A DNA stretch of 12,963 bases from Candidatus Woesearchaeota archaeon (GTDB taxonomy: Archaea; Nanobdellota; Nanobdellia; Woesearchaeales; DSVV01): assembly GCA_016215305.1 (NCBI GenBank), contig JACRKI010000169.1, forward strand, positions 1-12,963. Reading direction: 5' to 3'. Position numbers and translations under genes: made by a program. How positions within the stretch are numbered: the first letter of the stretch is position 1; each line of letters opens with the position of its first letter. Shown in pieces: positions 1 through 5,287 of this stretch. Below the pieces are notes generated by a model. That model did not search any database and was not told where the DNA came from. It was given only the letters and a program-made list of their open reading frames with translations.

Positions 1-25
1 CAAGAACAACTCACAGCGAAGTAAG

Positions 26-1501
26 ATGTCCTCCACTTCTTTTCTCAACAAAAGCGATGCACAACAAGTAATCAACCGATTTGGCAGTCCACTCTACGTC
101 TATGATGAACAAATCATAAGAAAGCGATGTCAGGAATTAAAGCAAGCATTCGGCGGGTGGAAAAACACACGATTCCATTATGCAATGAAGGCGAACAGTA
201 ATTTGCATATCCTAAAAATAATTCAAGAACAAGGATTTTGCGTGGATGCAGTGAGTATCTACGAAGCAGAACTTGCATTTCTCGCAGGATTTACGAAAGA
301 ACAAATTTTGTTTACCATAAACAACATGTCTGATGAAGAAATGCACTATGCGCAGAGTAAAGGAATTTTGCTCAACATTGATTCTCTTTCGCGCTTAGAA
401 AAGTATGGAAAAGCGTATCCAAAAAGCAGTGTTTGCGTGAGAATGACGCCAGAAGTCACTGCGGGACATCACGCAAAAGTGCAAACAGGATATAAAGAAA
501 GTAAGTTTGGTATTTTGTTTGAAGAGATTGCAATGTTGCTGCAAATAGCAAAAAAATATCGTCTTCACATTATTGGGTTGCATGAACACACGGGGTCAGG
601 AATTAAAGACATGAATGTGACATTGAAAAGCATGAACGGACTTATGAGTGTTGCATCGCAATTTCCAGAACTTGAGTTCATGGATTTTGGCGGCGGCTTT
701 TCCATTCCGTACAAACCAAATGAAAAACGATTTGATCTCCAAAGTTTTGGAAAGAAAACAACGAAACTTTTTGCTGCATTTTCAAAAAAGAGAGGAAAAG
801 AATTAGCATTGGTGTTTGAGCCGGGAAGATATTGTGTTGCGGAATCAGGAATGCTTCTCTGCAAAGTCACCGCAATAAAAGAAAGAGGAAAGAAAGCAAT
901 CATAGGTGTGGATACTGGCTTTAATCATCTTATTCGACCAGTGATGTATGACAGCTATCATCATATTGTGAATCTCAGTACTAATGAGAAGGATAAAAAA
1001 CAAAAGAAGTATGATATCTATGGAAACATTTGCGAATCAGGTGATTGCTTTGGAAAAGAAAGAATGCTCAGTGAAGTGAAAGAAGGAGATATTCTTGCGA
1101 TTCTTGATACTGGCGCGTATGGATTTAGCATGGCATCGCAGTATAATAGTAGACCATTGCCAGCAGAAGTACTCATCAAAGATGGAAAACCAACCTTCAT
1201 CAGAAAGAGACAAACGTTTGAAGATATTTTAAAGAATACAGTCAAATGTTCCTCATGGAAAATTTTAAATGTAAAATCTTTCATGAACGAAGTGAATGTT
1301 AAGATTTTATTCAAAGTTATCGTTCATTGTTCATCTGAACAACGATCTCATCATAATCTTCTGGAGCATAGTCATCTTCAACATTGTATAAATGTTGTTG
1401 AAGTTCAATGTTTTCCATGTAACTCCCGCTCTCTTCTGCTTGTGCATAGAGATGCTGCAACTCTCCTTCAGGATCAACGTCAACAACAGTTGTTGTTTTA
1501 A
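26..1501 (+). CDS. lysA: Diaminopimelate decarboxylase-like PLP enzyme (fold type III) with an anomalous C-terminal tail
   Basis: In this family, LysA decarboxylates meso-diaminopimelate to lysine in the cytoplasm. The PLP-binding lysine is Lys55 in HYAMKANSN. HEHTGSG lies at residues 186-192, a glycine-rich FGGGFS follows, EPGR (phosphate contact) is at 265-268, and ICESGD carries the catalytic Cys336 donated across the dimer. DTGAYGFSMASQYNSRP and the closing RKRQTFEDIL are typical of LysA. Family members usually end 10-20 residues after that last motif, near residue 410-420. This frame instead continues to residue 491 through His/Gln/Leu-rich sequence that is antisense to the neighbouring minus-strand gene. 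Two TAA codons (1266-1268 and 1272-1274) lie in the frame reached by skipping one base, so a frameshift or a lost stop near 1240-1265 is likely. The HxHTGSG variant leaves room for a related amino-acid decarboxylase specificity. The ATG at 26 gives a family-like N-terminus; only 25 bases precede it, so the promoter cannot be seen. Confidence 0.85.
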   Translation: MSSTSFLNKSDAQQVINRFGSPLYVYDEQIIRKRCQELKQAFGGWKNTRFHYAMKANSNLHILKIIQEQGFCVDAVSIYEAELAFLAGFTKEQILFTINNMSDEEMHYAQSKGILLNIDSLSRLEKYGKAYPKSSVCVRMTPEVTAGHHAKVQTGYKESKFGILFEEIAMLLQIAKKYRLHIIGLHEHTGSGIKDMNVTLKSMNGLMSVASQFPELEFMDFGGGFSIPYKPNEKRFDLQSFGKKTTKLFAAFSKKRGKELALVFEPGRYCVAESGMLLCKVTAIKERGKKAIIGVDTGFNHLIRPVMYDSYHHIVNLSTNEKDKKQKKYDIYGNICESGDCFGKERMLSEVKEGDILAILDTGAYGFSMASQYNSRPLPAEVLIKDGKPTFIRKRQTFEDILKNTVKCSSWKILNVKSFMNEVNVKILFKVIVHCSSEQRSHHNLLEHSHLQHCINVVEVQCFPCNSRSLLLVHRDAATLLQDQRQQQLLF

Positions 1502-1694
1502 CAGTTACTGCTTCTGTCGTTGGTGTATCAAGAACAATTTCAGTTGTCAATGGTTGTTCATTTGCTAGAGCATCTGTTTGCGTTGATGTTTTGACAATCG
1601 TGTCAATCGTTAAAAGACTAATTCCTGCCAAAGCTGCACCCATTAAGACAATCAATACTGCGACAATGCCGAATACAATTTTTACCGCGCTCAT
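1317..1694 (-). CDS. Small acidic single-span membrane protein, function unknown
   Basis: This is a 125-residue protein that I do not recognise. Residues about 5-30 form one hydrophobic segment (IVFGIVAVLIVLMGAALAG), followed by a Thr/Val-rich linker (about 31-70). The tail is acidic, rich in Glu, Asp, Gln and Tyr (DDYAPEDYDEIVV), and ends in NNER. The expected topology is a membrane anchor with an exposed polar domain. It starts 57 bases after the stop of the antiporter gene on the same strand, with a G-rich stretch (GGGGGG) about 6 bases before the ATG, so it is probably translated from the same transcript. Its last 185 bases lie antisense to the lysA reading frame. I favour this frame as the real one there, because its composition is protein-like while the opposing lysA tail is not. 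Confidence 0.65.
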   Translation of the reverse strand: MSAVKIVFGIVAVLIVLMGAALAGISLLTIDTIVKTSTQTDALANEQPLTTEIVLDTPTTEAVTVKTTTVVDVDPEGELQHLYAQAEESGSYMENIELQQHLYNVEDDYAPEDYDEIVVQMNNER

Positions 1695-1751
1695 TGGTTT
1701 CCCCCCAAATATCCTCTTTGCGAAAGAGAAACCAAGTTTGTTTTTTAAATC

Positions 1752-2933
1752 TTACGAGAGACGAGCAGAACGCTGCAACAGCTGCCTCAAAATCGGAGGA
1801 ACTGCGACTGTTGTGATAATACTCATGAGCATCAAAGACAAATAGACATCTTGTCCGATAATGCCTGCGTTCAATCCAAGAAGTGCAACAATCATCGCCA
1901 CTTCTCCGCGAGGAGACATGCCAATTCCCAAAACAAGCGACTCTTGAAATGAATATCCCTGAAATAAAGCGCAAACCCCGCAGCCAATGCATTTTGTTGC
2001 GATGGCAAGCAGCGTCAGCACAATCATAAAAAAGAACGTGCCAAAAGAAAATCCATGAAAGTCAACAATAACTCCGAGAGAAACAAAAAAAATCGAACCA
2101 AAAACCATGTGTAAATATTCTGCGCCATGCCGGTGGCTTTGGCTGTTAATGAGCTGGACACCTTCGAGAGAAACTCCTGCGAGAAATGCGCCGACAATCG
2201 CAGAAAGCCCAAAATATTCAGATACGAGACTATACAAGAAGACGAGAAACATAGTCGTGATAAACACAAGTTCAGGATATTTTTTTGCGACAGGAGACTT
2301 ATCAATTTTATGAATGATGGGATTGAAAAAATACATCCCAAGAAGCGCGCCGCCAATGAGAAAGATCATCGCTTTGAGAAATATCCAGAGAATTAAGGAG
2401 AGATGGACGTTCCCTCCAACGAGCTGTTCGCTAAAGGCAAGCACAAGAAGACCGAGGACATCATCAATAACTGCCGCGCCAATAATTGCTTTTGCGATTT
2501 CAGAGCGGATGATGCCCATTTCCTTGAGAACATTTGCAGTTAATGCAATGCTTGTTGCAGTGAGCGCCGCGCCAATGAATAATGCGGGACCAAATGCATA
2601 GCCAAACGCTTTTGCGAGTAAATAGCCGCCGCCCCAAGGCAAAAGAACACCAAAGATGGCAATGAGAAAATATTTTGGCTTTGCAATGTCTTCCAGACGA
2701 AATTCAAGACCAATGACGAAGAGGAGAATAATTGCGCCAAATTGCGCAATGCTTTCAATAAAATCAGTTCCGCTGACAAGGTGAAGAACACTTGGTCCAA
2801 TAATGATTCCAAGAACAATCTGAAGCACAAGCGCAGACTGAGAAAGTTTGTAGGACAAATAATAGGCAAGAATGGTAATCAGCATGAACAAGGTCATTTC
2901 AAATTCAATAGAGGAAAAGAGTTCTGATGCCAT
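1752..2933 (-). CDS. CPA2-family cation/proton antiporter (Kef/NapA type membrane domain)
   Basis: The predicted product is a 393-residue polytopic membrane protein with roughly 11-13 hydrophobic segments. CPA2 antiporters exchange Na+ or K+ for protons across the cytoplasmic membrane. The family signatures are visible: GALTATSIALT-like residues 121-132 in the unwound helix, AAVIDDVLGLL with the paired ion-binding Asp157-Asp158, and GMSPRGEVAMI near the C-terminus. The protein ends after the membrane domain, with no RCK/TrkA-N nucleotide-binding domain. The ATG at 2933 is preferred over an upstream start at 3008 because a box A (TATATAT on this strand, 2957-2963) is centred 27 bases upstream, giving a leaderless mRNA. 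The upstream alternative would also place a spurious hydrophobic stretch before the conserved N-terminus. A small membrane protein follows 57 bases downstream. Ion specificity cannot be set from sequence alone; the Asp pair fits Na+/H+ exchange. Confidence 0.92.
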   Translation of the reverse strand: MASELFSSIEFEMTLFMLITILAYYLSYKLSQSALVLQIVLGIIIGPSVLHLVSGTDFIESIAQFGAIILLFVIGLEFRLEDIAKPKYFLIAIFGVLLPWGGGYLLAKAFGYAFGPALFIGAALTATSIALTANVLKEMGIIRSEIAKAIIGAAVIDDVLGLLVLAFSEQLVGGNVHLSLILWIFLKAMIFLIGGALLGMYFFNPIIHKIDKSPVAKKYPELVFITTMFLVFLYSLVSEYFGLSAIVGAFLAGVSLEGVQLINSQSHRHGAEYLHMVFGSIFFVSLGVIVDFHGFSFGTFFFMIVLTLLAIATKCIGCGVCALFQGYSFQESLVLGIGMSPRGEVAMIVALLGLNAGIIGQDVYLSLMLMSIITTVAVPPILRQLLQRSARLS

Positions 2934-2956
2934 GCTCCACTTAGAGCTGCGTTGGC

Positions 2957-2963
2957 TATATAT
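2957..2963 (-). promoter_or_regulatory. Archaeal box A of the antiporter gene
   Basis: The stretch reads ACAATATATAGCC in context on the minus strand. It is centred about 27 bases upstream of the ATG at 2933, matching archaeal TATA-to-start spacing for a leaderless transcript. The surrounding ACAAACAATATA resembles the box A region of the isomerase gene at 12930-12945. Confidence 0.7.
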
Positions 2964-3078
2964 TGTTTGTGATTGCAAAAGCAGAAAATAGATTAGTGAT
3001 GCAAGCAATCATGTGATCACCATCATTCCAAAAGAAAAAGGATTGCAGGCGTATACGTTTACGTTTGGATAATATTTC

Positions 3079-3387
3079 TTAATTGTTATCTTTATGCAAT
3101 TGATGCAAAAGTAATTCTGTATGCTCTGGATTTGTGCCTATAAGATTAAGATTTGCGAGCATATCAAAAAACTCAAAATAGCGTAAGCCGGCACTTTCTG
3201 CGCATTCTCTCATAGTACATTTTCCTTCCTTATAGCTGTTGATTGATTTTTCTATCTTTATTTTTTGCGCTGCATAATCTACAAGTTTTTTTATTGCTTC
3301 AGACCTTGTGATTTTTTTCTCTTTTGCAACACTATTAATAAAATGTAATTCATCTATACTGAATCGAACATATACTGCTTCAGCCAT
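3079..3387 (-). CDS. UPF0175-like antitoxin with ribbon-helix-helix-like N-terminus
   Basis: This is a 102-residue protein. The N-terminus (AEAVYVRFSIDELHFINSVA) reads like a ribbon-helix-helix DNA-binding strand and helix. The C-terminal half (SYKEGKCTMRECAESAGLRY then FEFFDML) matches the short helix-turn-helix pattern of UPF0175 antitoxins, which usually pair with PIN/DUF3368 toxins. The preceding gene encodes just such a PIN remnant. The ATG at 3387 is chosen over a GTG at 3396 because GGCGGTGG lies 5 bases before it. The start overlaps the toxin stop as ATGGCTGA, which implies translational coupling. The toxin partner is damaged, so this antitoxin may now be an orphan. The family assignment rests on motif resemblance. 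Confidence 0.7.
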   Translation of the reverse strand: MAEAVYVRFSIDELHFINSVAKEKKITRSEAIKKLVDYAAQKIKIEKSINSYKEGKCTMRECAESAGLRYFEFFDMLANLNLIGTNPEHTELLLHQLHKDNN

Positions 3388-3742
3388 GTTTTCCACCGCC
3401 TATTATTTTTTCTTTTATCTTTAAGCAAGTCTCTTTGTTATATCCATTTCTTCCGAGTAAATCCAAAAGCAAAAAAGTCTGTGCATCTGAAAATTCTTCT
3501 TTTTCCCATAAATAATAAAGCAAAACATCGGTGTTTGTTATCTTTGTTTGCAAGAGAAGACATATCTTCTCTATTTGCCTGTCCTCTGTCGCTAAAAAAC
3601 AACTCAACTCCTGCGCTAAAGCAATAACACTTGCATCTGTTGGTTTGATTCCGAATTCCTTCGCAATCTTTTCTGTCTTTTTTGCAGTGATTATCTTTAC
3701 TTGCTTTGTATTATTATGGAGGTTGAAGCATATATAATTTGT
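3380..3742 (-). pseudogene. PIN-domain (VapC/DUF3368-like) toxin lacking its N-terminal half
   Basis: The open frame runs from just after a TAA near 3742 down to the TGA at 3380-3382, about 120 codons. It contains no ATG, GTG or TTG before the TTG at 3607. The sequence reads as the second half of a PIN nuclease: VKIITAKKTEKIAKEFGIKP, then TDASVIALAQEL with a conserved Asp, then FLATEDRQ with further acidic residues. A DUF3368-like tail follows (TNTDVLLYYLWEKE then LLDLLGRNGY). The N-terminal beta strand with the first catalytic Asp, which PIN domains need, is absent. Upstream sequence becomes the control region of the divergent RelBE pair. A box-A-like TATATAA remains at 3731-3737. I infer truncation by deletion or rearrangement. 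Expression from the internal TTG would give a 75-residue fragment. Confidence 0.65.
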
Positions 3743-3744
3743 GA
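3722..3744. repeat. 23-base promoter-like block shared with 6844-6866
   Basis: GTTGA, two variable positions around a G, then ATATATAATTTGTGA. It matches 6844-6866 at 21 of 23 positions. It contains an A/T-rich box-A-like core and sits beside the truncated PIN gene and upstream of the RelBE pair. The second copy lies upstream of the unrecognised gene at 6912. Confidence 0.6.
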
Positions 3745-3793
3745 AAAAGAATTATCTGTTCGCTATCATTAAAAAACAAAAAAATGCAAAAAA

Positions 3794-3800
3794 TTTAAAA
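3794..3800 (+). promoter_or_regulatory. Box A of the RelBE-like operon
   Basis: TTTAAAA centred 27 bases upstream of the ATG at 3824 gives the leaderless spacing seen at other genes in this window. Confidence 0.65.
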
Positions 3801-3808
3801 GCAAGGCT

Positions 3809-3822
3809 CACGTATGTACGTG
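3809..3822. promoter_or_regulatory. Palindromic probable operator of the RelBE-like operon
   Basis: CACGTA-TG-TACGTG is a perfect 6+6 inverted repeat. It lies between box A (3794-3800) and the start codon (3824), so a bound dimer would block transcription start. Type II antitoxins commonly repress their own operon from such a site; binding by this antitoxin is inferred. Confidence 0.6.
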
Positions 3823-3823
3823 T

Positions 3824-4030
3824 ATGGAAACAGTGAATATTCCAAAAAAAGTATTTCGCAAGATTCTTGATGATGTACAGATTCTTATTGATGATGTTGA
3901 AATTGCTCTTGATGCAAAAGTACAAGAAAGAATAGAAACTATCGAATCTGAAAAAGAAAAAGGAAAAACAGAGAAAGATTATTATGAGTATCTTGCTAAA
4001 AGAGGAATAAAAGTTGGAGTACAAAGTTAG
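3824..4030 (+). CDS. Putative RelB-like antitoxin
   Basis: This is a 68-residue, highly charged, mostly helical protein (KVFRKILDDVQILIDDVEI then EKEKGKTEKDYYEYLAKRGI). The short length, the acidic/basic helices and the position immediately before a RelE-like gene, with a 17-base overlap, mark it as the antitoxin of a type II pair. It would bind and neutralise the toxin and probably repress the operon through the palindrome at 3809-3822. The ATG at 3824 sits 27 bases after the centre of box A, consistent with leaderless translation. No classical DNA-binding motif is obvious, so the name rests mainly on context. Confidence 0.7.
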   Translation: METVNIPKKVFRKILDDVQILIDDVEIALDAKVQERIETIESEKEKGKTEKDYYEYLAKRGIKVGVQS

Positions 4031-4301
4031 ATTTCATTCAGGATTCTTTAACGATTTAGACAGACTTTCTCCAAGTGATATTGAAATATTTGAGAAGAAG
4101 AAAGAAAAGATCAAGCAAAACCCCTTACGACTCAAACACCTTTCTGGAGGAGAAAACTGCTATCGAGAGGAGATCACAATGAATATTCGCCTGATTTATT
4201 ATATCAAGGGGACTGATATTTGGATGCTGGTAATTGATAAACATGAAAAGCATATACTGAATACAGAAAGAGACTTTATTCGCTTAAAATCCAACATTTA
4301 G
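4014..4301 (+). CDS. relE: RelE/ParE-superfamily toxin
   Basis: This is a 95-residue protein with the RelE/ParE layout. An opening strand (YKVRFHSGFFNDLDRL) is followed by a helix ending KKKEKIKQNPLRLKHLSGG, then strands YREEITMNIRLIYYI and IWMLVIDKHEKHIL. RelE toxins are ribosome-dependent mRNA interferases; ParE relatives target gyrase. The Arg in NIRLIYYI and the basic helix fit the family fold. The start is TTG at 4014, the first possible start after an in-frame TAA at 4008. GAGG (4002-4005) lies 8 bases before it, inside the end of the antitoxin gene. The two reading frames overlap by 17 bases, typical of coupled antitoxin-toxin translation. Which branch of the superfamily it belongs to is not resolved. 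Confidence 0.85.
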   Translation: MEYKVRFHSGFFNDLDRLSPSDIEIFEKKKEKIKQNPLRLKHLSGGENCYREEITMNIRLIYYIKGTDIWMLVIDKHEKHILNTERDFIRLKSNI

Positions 4302-4307
4302 AATAAT

Positions 4308-4397
4308 TCATGAATTCTCACGAAACCGTTGAACAAGTTCAGGAACATCGCTTTCTTCCATAATGACTTCAGAAGCGCATGCATCCTTTATATGCAC
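4308..4397 (-). other. Possible tiny ORF or gene remnant
   Basis: A short frame opens at a GTG and reads VHIKDACASEVIMEESDVPE then LVQRFRENS before TGA. The amphipathic, protein-like composition resembles the C-terminus of a degraded regulatory gene. A TAA lies five codons upstream of the GTG, and no ribosome-binding site is evident. It is convergent with relE, 6 bases beyond its stop. I do not recognise it. Confidence 0.25.
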
Positions 4398-4398
4398 C

Positions 4399-4427
4399 TG
4401 TGAACTCTTTGATTATTTTAGTTCACA
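4399..4427. repeat. Hairpin downstream of relE
   Basis: TGTGAACT and AGTTCACA form an 8-base-pair perfect stem around a 13-base loop rich in T. It sits about 100 bases after relE and before the tRNA-derived repeats. It could stabilise or end the relE transcript, but no long T-run follows it. Confidence 0.4.
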
Positions 4428-4459
4428 AAATGGATATGATTTATACCCAATAAGAAAAA

Positions 4460-4475
4460 TCCCCGCTCCCGGATT
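4460..4475 (-). repeat. Direct copy of the tRNA-Tyr 3' end, without CCA
   Basis: On the minus strand AATCCGGGAGCGGGGA is identical over 16 bases to the end of the tRNA (4574-4589). It is also followed by a T-run (TTTTTC) just as the tRNA is, but the CCA is missing. It can pair with the inverted copy at 4522-4537 over 11 base pairs. It could be a remnant of a tRNA-targeting integration, or part of a folded RNA downstream of the tRNA. Confidence 0.7.
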
Positions 4476-4518
4476 CCTCTGAGTGTACGAAGAGGTGCCA
4501 CGAAACTTGTTTCGTGAG
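4476..4518. repeat. Two hairpins enclosed between tRNA-derived arms
   Basis: CCTCT/AGAGG (4476-4480 with 4491-4495) and CACGAAA/TTTCGTG with a 4-base loop (4499-4505 and 4510-4516) lie side by side. They are enclosed by the 11-base-pair stem formed by 4465-4475 and 4527-4537. The whole would fold as a three-way junction. Confidence 0.5.
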
Positions 4519-4521
4519 CAT

Positions 4522-4537
4522 GTTCAAATCCGGGAGC
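4522..4537 (+). repeat. Inverted copy of the tRNA-Tyr T-arm/acceptor sequence
   Basis: GTTCAAATCCGGGAGC is the exact reverse complement of 4579-4594, the tRNA T-loop, T-stem 3' side and acceptor. A transcript reading through the tRNA would therefore carry a perfect 16-base antisense match to its own tRNA 3' end. Confidence 0.7.
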
Positions 4538-4564
4538 CTTCGAAATTGAAAACAAGTTGCAAAG

Positions 4565-4570
4565 AAAAAA
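4565..4570 (-). terminator. T-run terminator after tRNA-Tyr
   Basis: TTTTTTC follows directly after the encoded CCA on the minus strand. Oligo-T runs without a hairpin are the usual archaeal termination signal. Confidence 0.6.
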
Positions 4571-4700
4571 TGGTCCCCGCTCCCGGATTTGAACCAGGAA
4601 CCTTTCGGTATCAGCTGACGTGTTTTCATTCAAAGACGATTCTCTGTCAGCACGCGAAGTTATCTACAGCCGAACGCTCTAGCCGTTGAGCTAAGCGGGG
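4571..4700 (-). tRNA. tRNA-Tyr (GTA) with a 54-base intron, CCA encoded
   Basis: Exon 1 occupies 4664-4700 (37 nt). The acceptor CCCCGCT is followed by TA, D-arm GCTC...GAGC, anticodon stem TTCGG and loop CTGTAG with anticodon GTA at 4667-4665. Exon 2 occupies 4574-4609. It has A38, stem CCGAA, variable AGGTT, T-arm CCTGG-TTCAAAT-CCGGG, acceptor AGCGGGG and discriminator A. All seven acceptor pairs match, and C1-G72 is the archaeal tyrosine identity pair. The intron (4610-4663) sits at the canonical 37/38 position, where splicing endonuclease cuts a bulge-helix-bulge. The intron contains an internal GCTGAC/GTCAGC helix, and the predicted core helix across the junction is imperfect. CCA (4571-4573) is genomically encoded. 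Confidence 0.93.
4610..4663 (-). other. tRNA-Tyr intron (position 37/38)
   Basis: This 54-base intron lies between G37 and A38. It is long enough for an extended stem; GCTGAC and GTCAGC within it are complementary. It has no homing-endonuclease capacity. Confidence 0.8.
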
Positions 4701-4727
4701 AATATTATCCAAAAGAGAACCAAGTAG

Positions 4728-4735
4728 TTTAAAAA
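4728..4735 (-). promoter_or_regulatory. Box A of tRNA-Tyr
   Basis: TTTTTAAA on the minus strand is centred about 31 bases before the tRNA 5' end. This would start transcription a few bases upstream of the mature end at 4700. Confidence 0.6.
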
Positions 4736-4875
4736 GTTTTTGCACAATAAAATAAGCAACATTTGAATTGCATGACAAAAGCTTTGCACGAACTAGCACA
4801 AATTATCTCATCCAAAATTGATAAAATAAATCATAATTACATGACGTGTTTGCGTTGCTTGGCGATTTTTCTTTC

Positions 4876-5244
4876 TTATAAAATCTTCAAAATCAATGTT
4901 CCCGCCATGTTCCAAAACATATCCATGACGCTAAATGATCGTTCTGGAGTAAAAGATTGTATAATCTCATTGGAGAATCCAAATACAAAACAAAAAAGAA
5001 CAGTCGCCGCAACGCTAAATGAACTCCAGGAACTTTGCATAATCATCCGATAAAACAAAAGCGCAAGAAGAGCATAAGTGATAATATGTTCAATATCATC
5101 TCCTGTCCATGCTCCTTGAGGGACTGGTTGTTGGGAGACCACTCCGCGAATCGTCGGAAAATCTGAAATAGTGGAAGAATAAAGAATAGCTCCTGCGTAC
5201 AAAACAAGCGGAAGCAGATACCAAAGGAGAAATTTCTTGTCCAT
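4876..5244 (-). CDS. VanZ-like membrane protein
   Basis: This is a 122-residue protein with about four hydrophobic segments. It carries the VanZ-family pattern: an N-terminal helix ending LYSSTIS, then GDDIEHIITYALLALLFYRM. The C-terminal signature is SNEIIQSFTPERSFSVMDMF and NMAGTLI (acidic residue, Q, pgR, D, N-G). VanZ proteins are integral membrane proteins of poorly defined role; VanZ itself gives low-level teicoplanin resistance in bacteria. The ATG at 5244 is preferred over the in-frame ATG at 5334, which would overlap the upstream gene by 47 bases and add a non-family segment. It follows the surface-protein gene by 43 bases on the same strand, so co-transcription is likely, and a role in the cell envelope fits that pairing. 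No clear ribosome-binding site is visible. Confidence 0.75.
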   Translation of the reverse strand: MDKKFLLWYLLPLVLYAGAILYSSTISDFPTIRGVVSQQPVPQGAWTGDDIEHIITYALLALLFYRMIMQSSWSSFSVAATVLFCFVFGFSNEIIQSFTPERSFSVMDMFWNMAGTLILKIL

Positions 5245-5287
5245 AGCAAAGAAAAAAGAGAGACCAATTAAAAAGATTATGCAACAA

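Noticed and set aside
1618..1992. 124-codon minus-strand frame across the antiporter/small-protein junction
   Set aside because: It is a frame-shifted reading of two well-supported genes, rich in Cys, Arg and His, and has no start signal.
3013..3020. Palindrome GTGATCAC upstream of the antiporter
   Set aside because: It is only 8 bases long and about 50 bases upstream of box A; too short to claim as an operator.
3752..4024. 90-codon Phe-rich minus-strand frame
   Set aside because: It is antisense to the relB-like gene and its promoter; low-complexity Phe/Ile/Lys composition comes from A/T-rich DNA.
4418..4689. Short open frames across tRNA-Tyr and its downstream repeats
   Set aside because: The sequence is fully explained by a tRNA cloverleaf with intron and copies of its 3' end.
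4763..5053. 96-codon plus-strand frame after the tRNA promoter
   Set aside because: Most of it is antisense to the VanZ-like gene, and it has no box A or ribosome-binding site.
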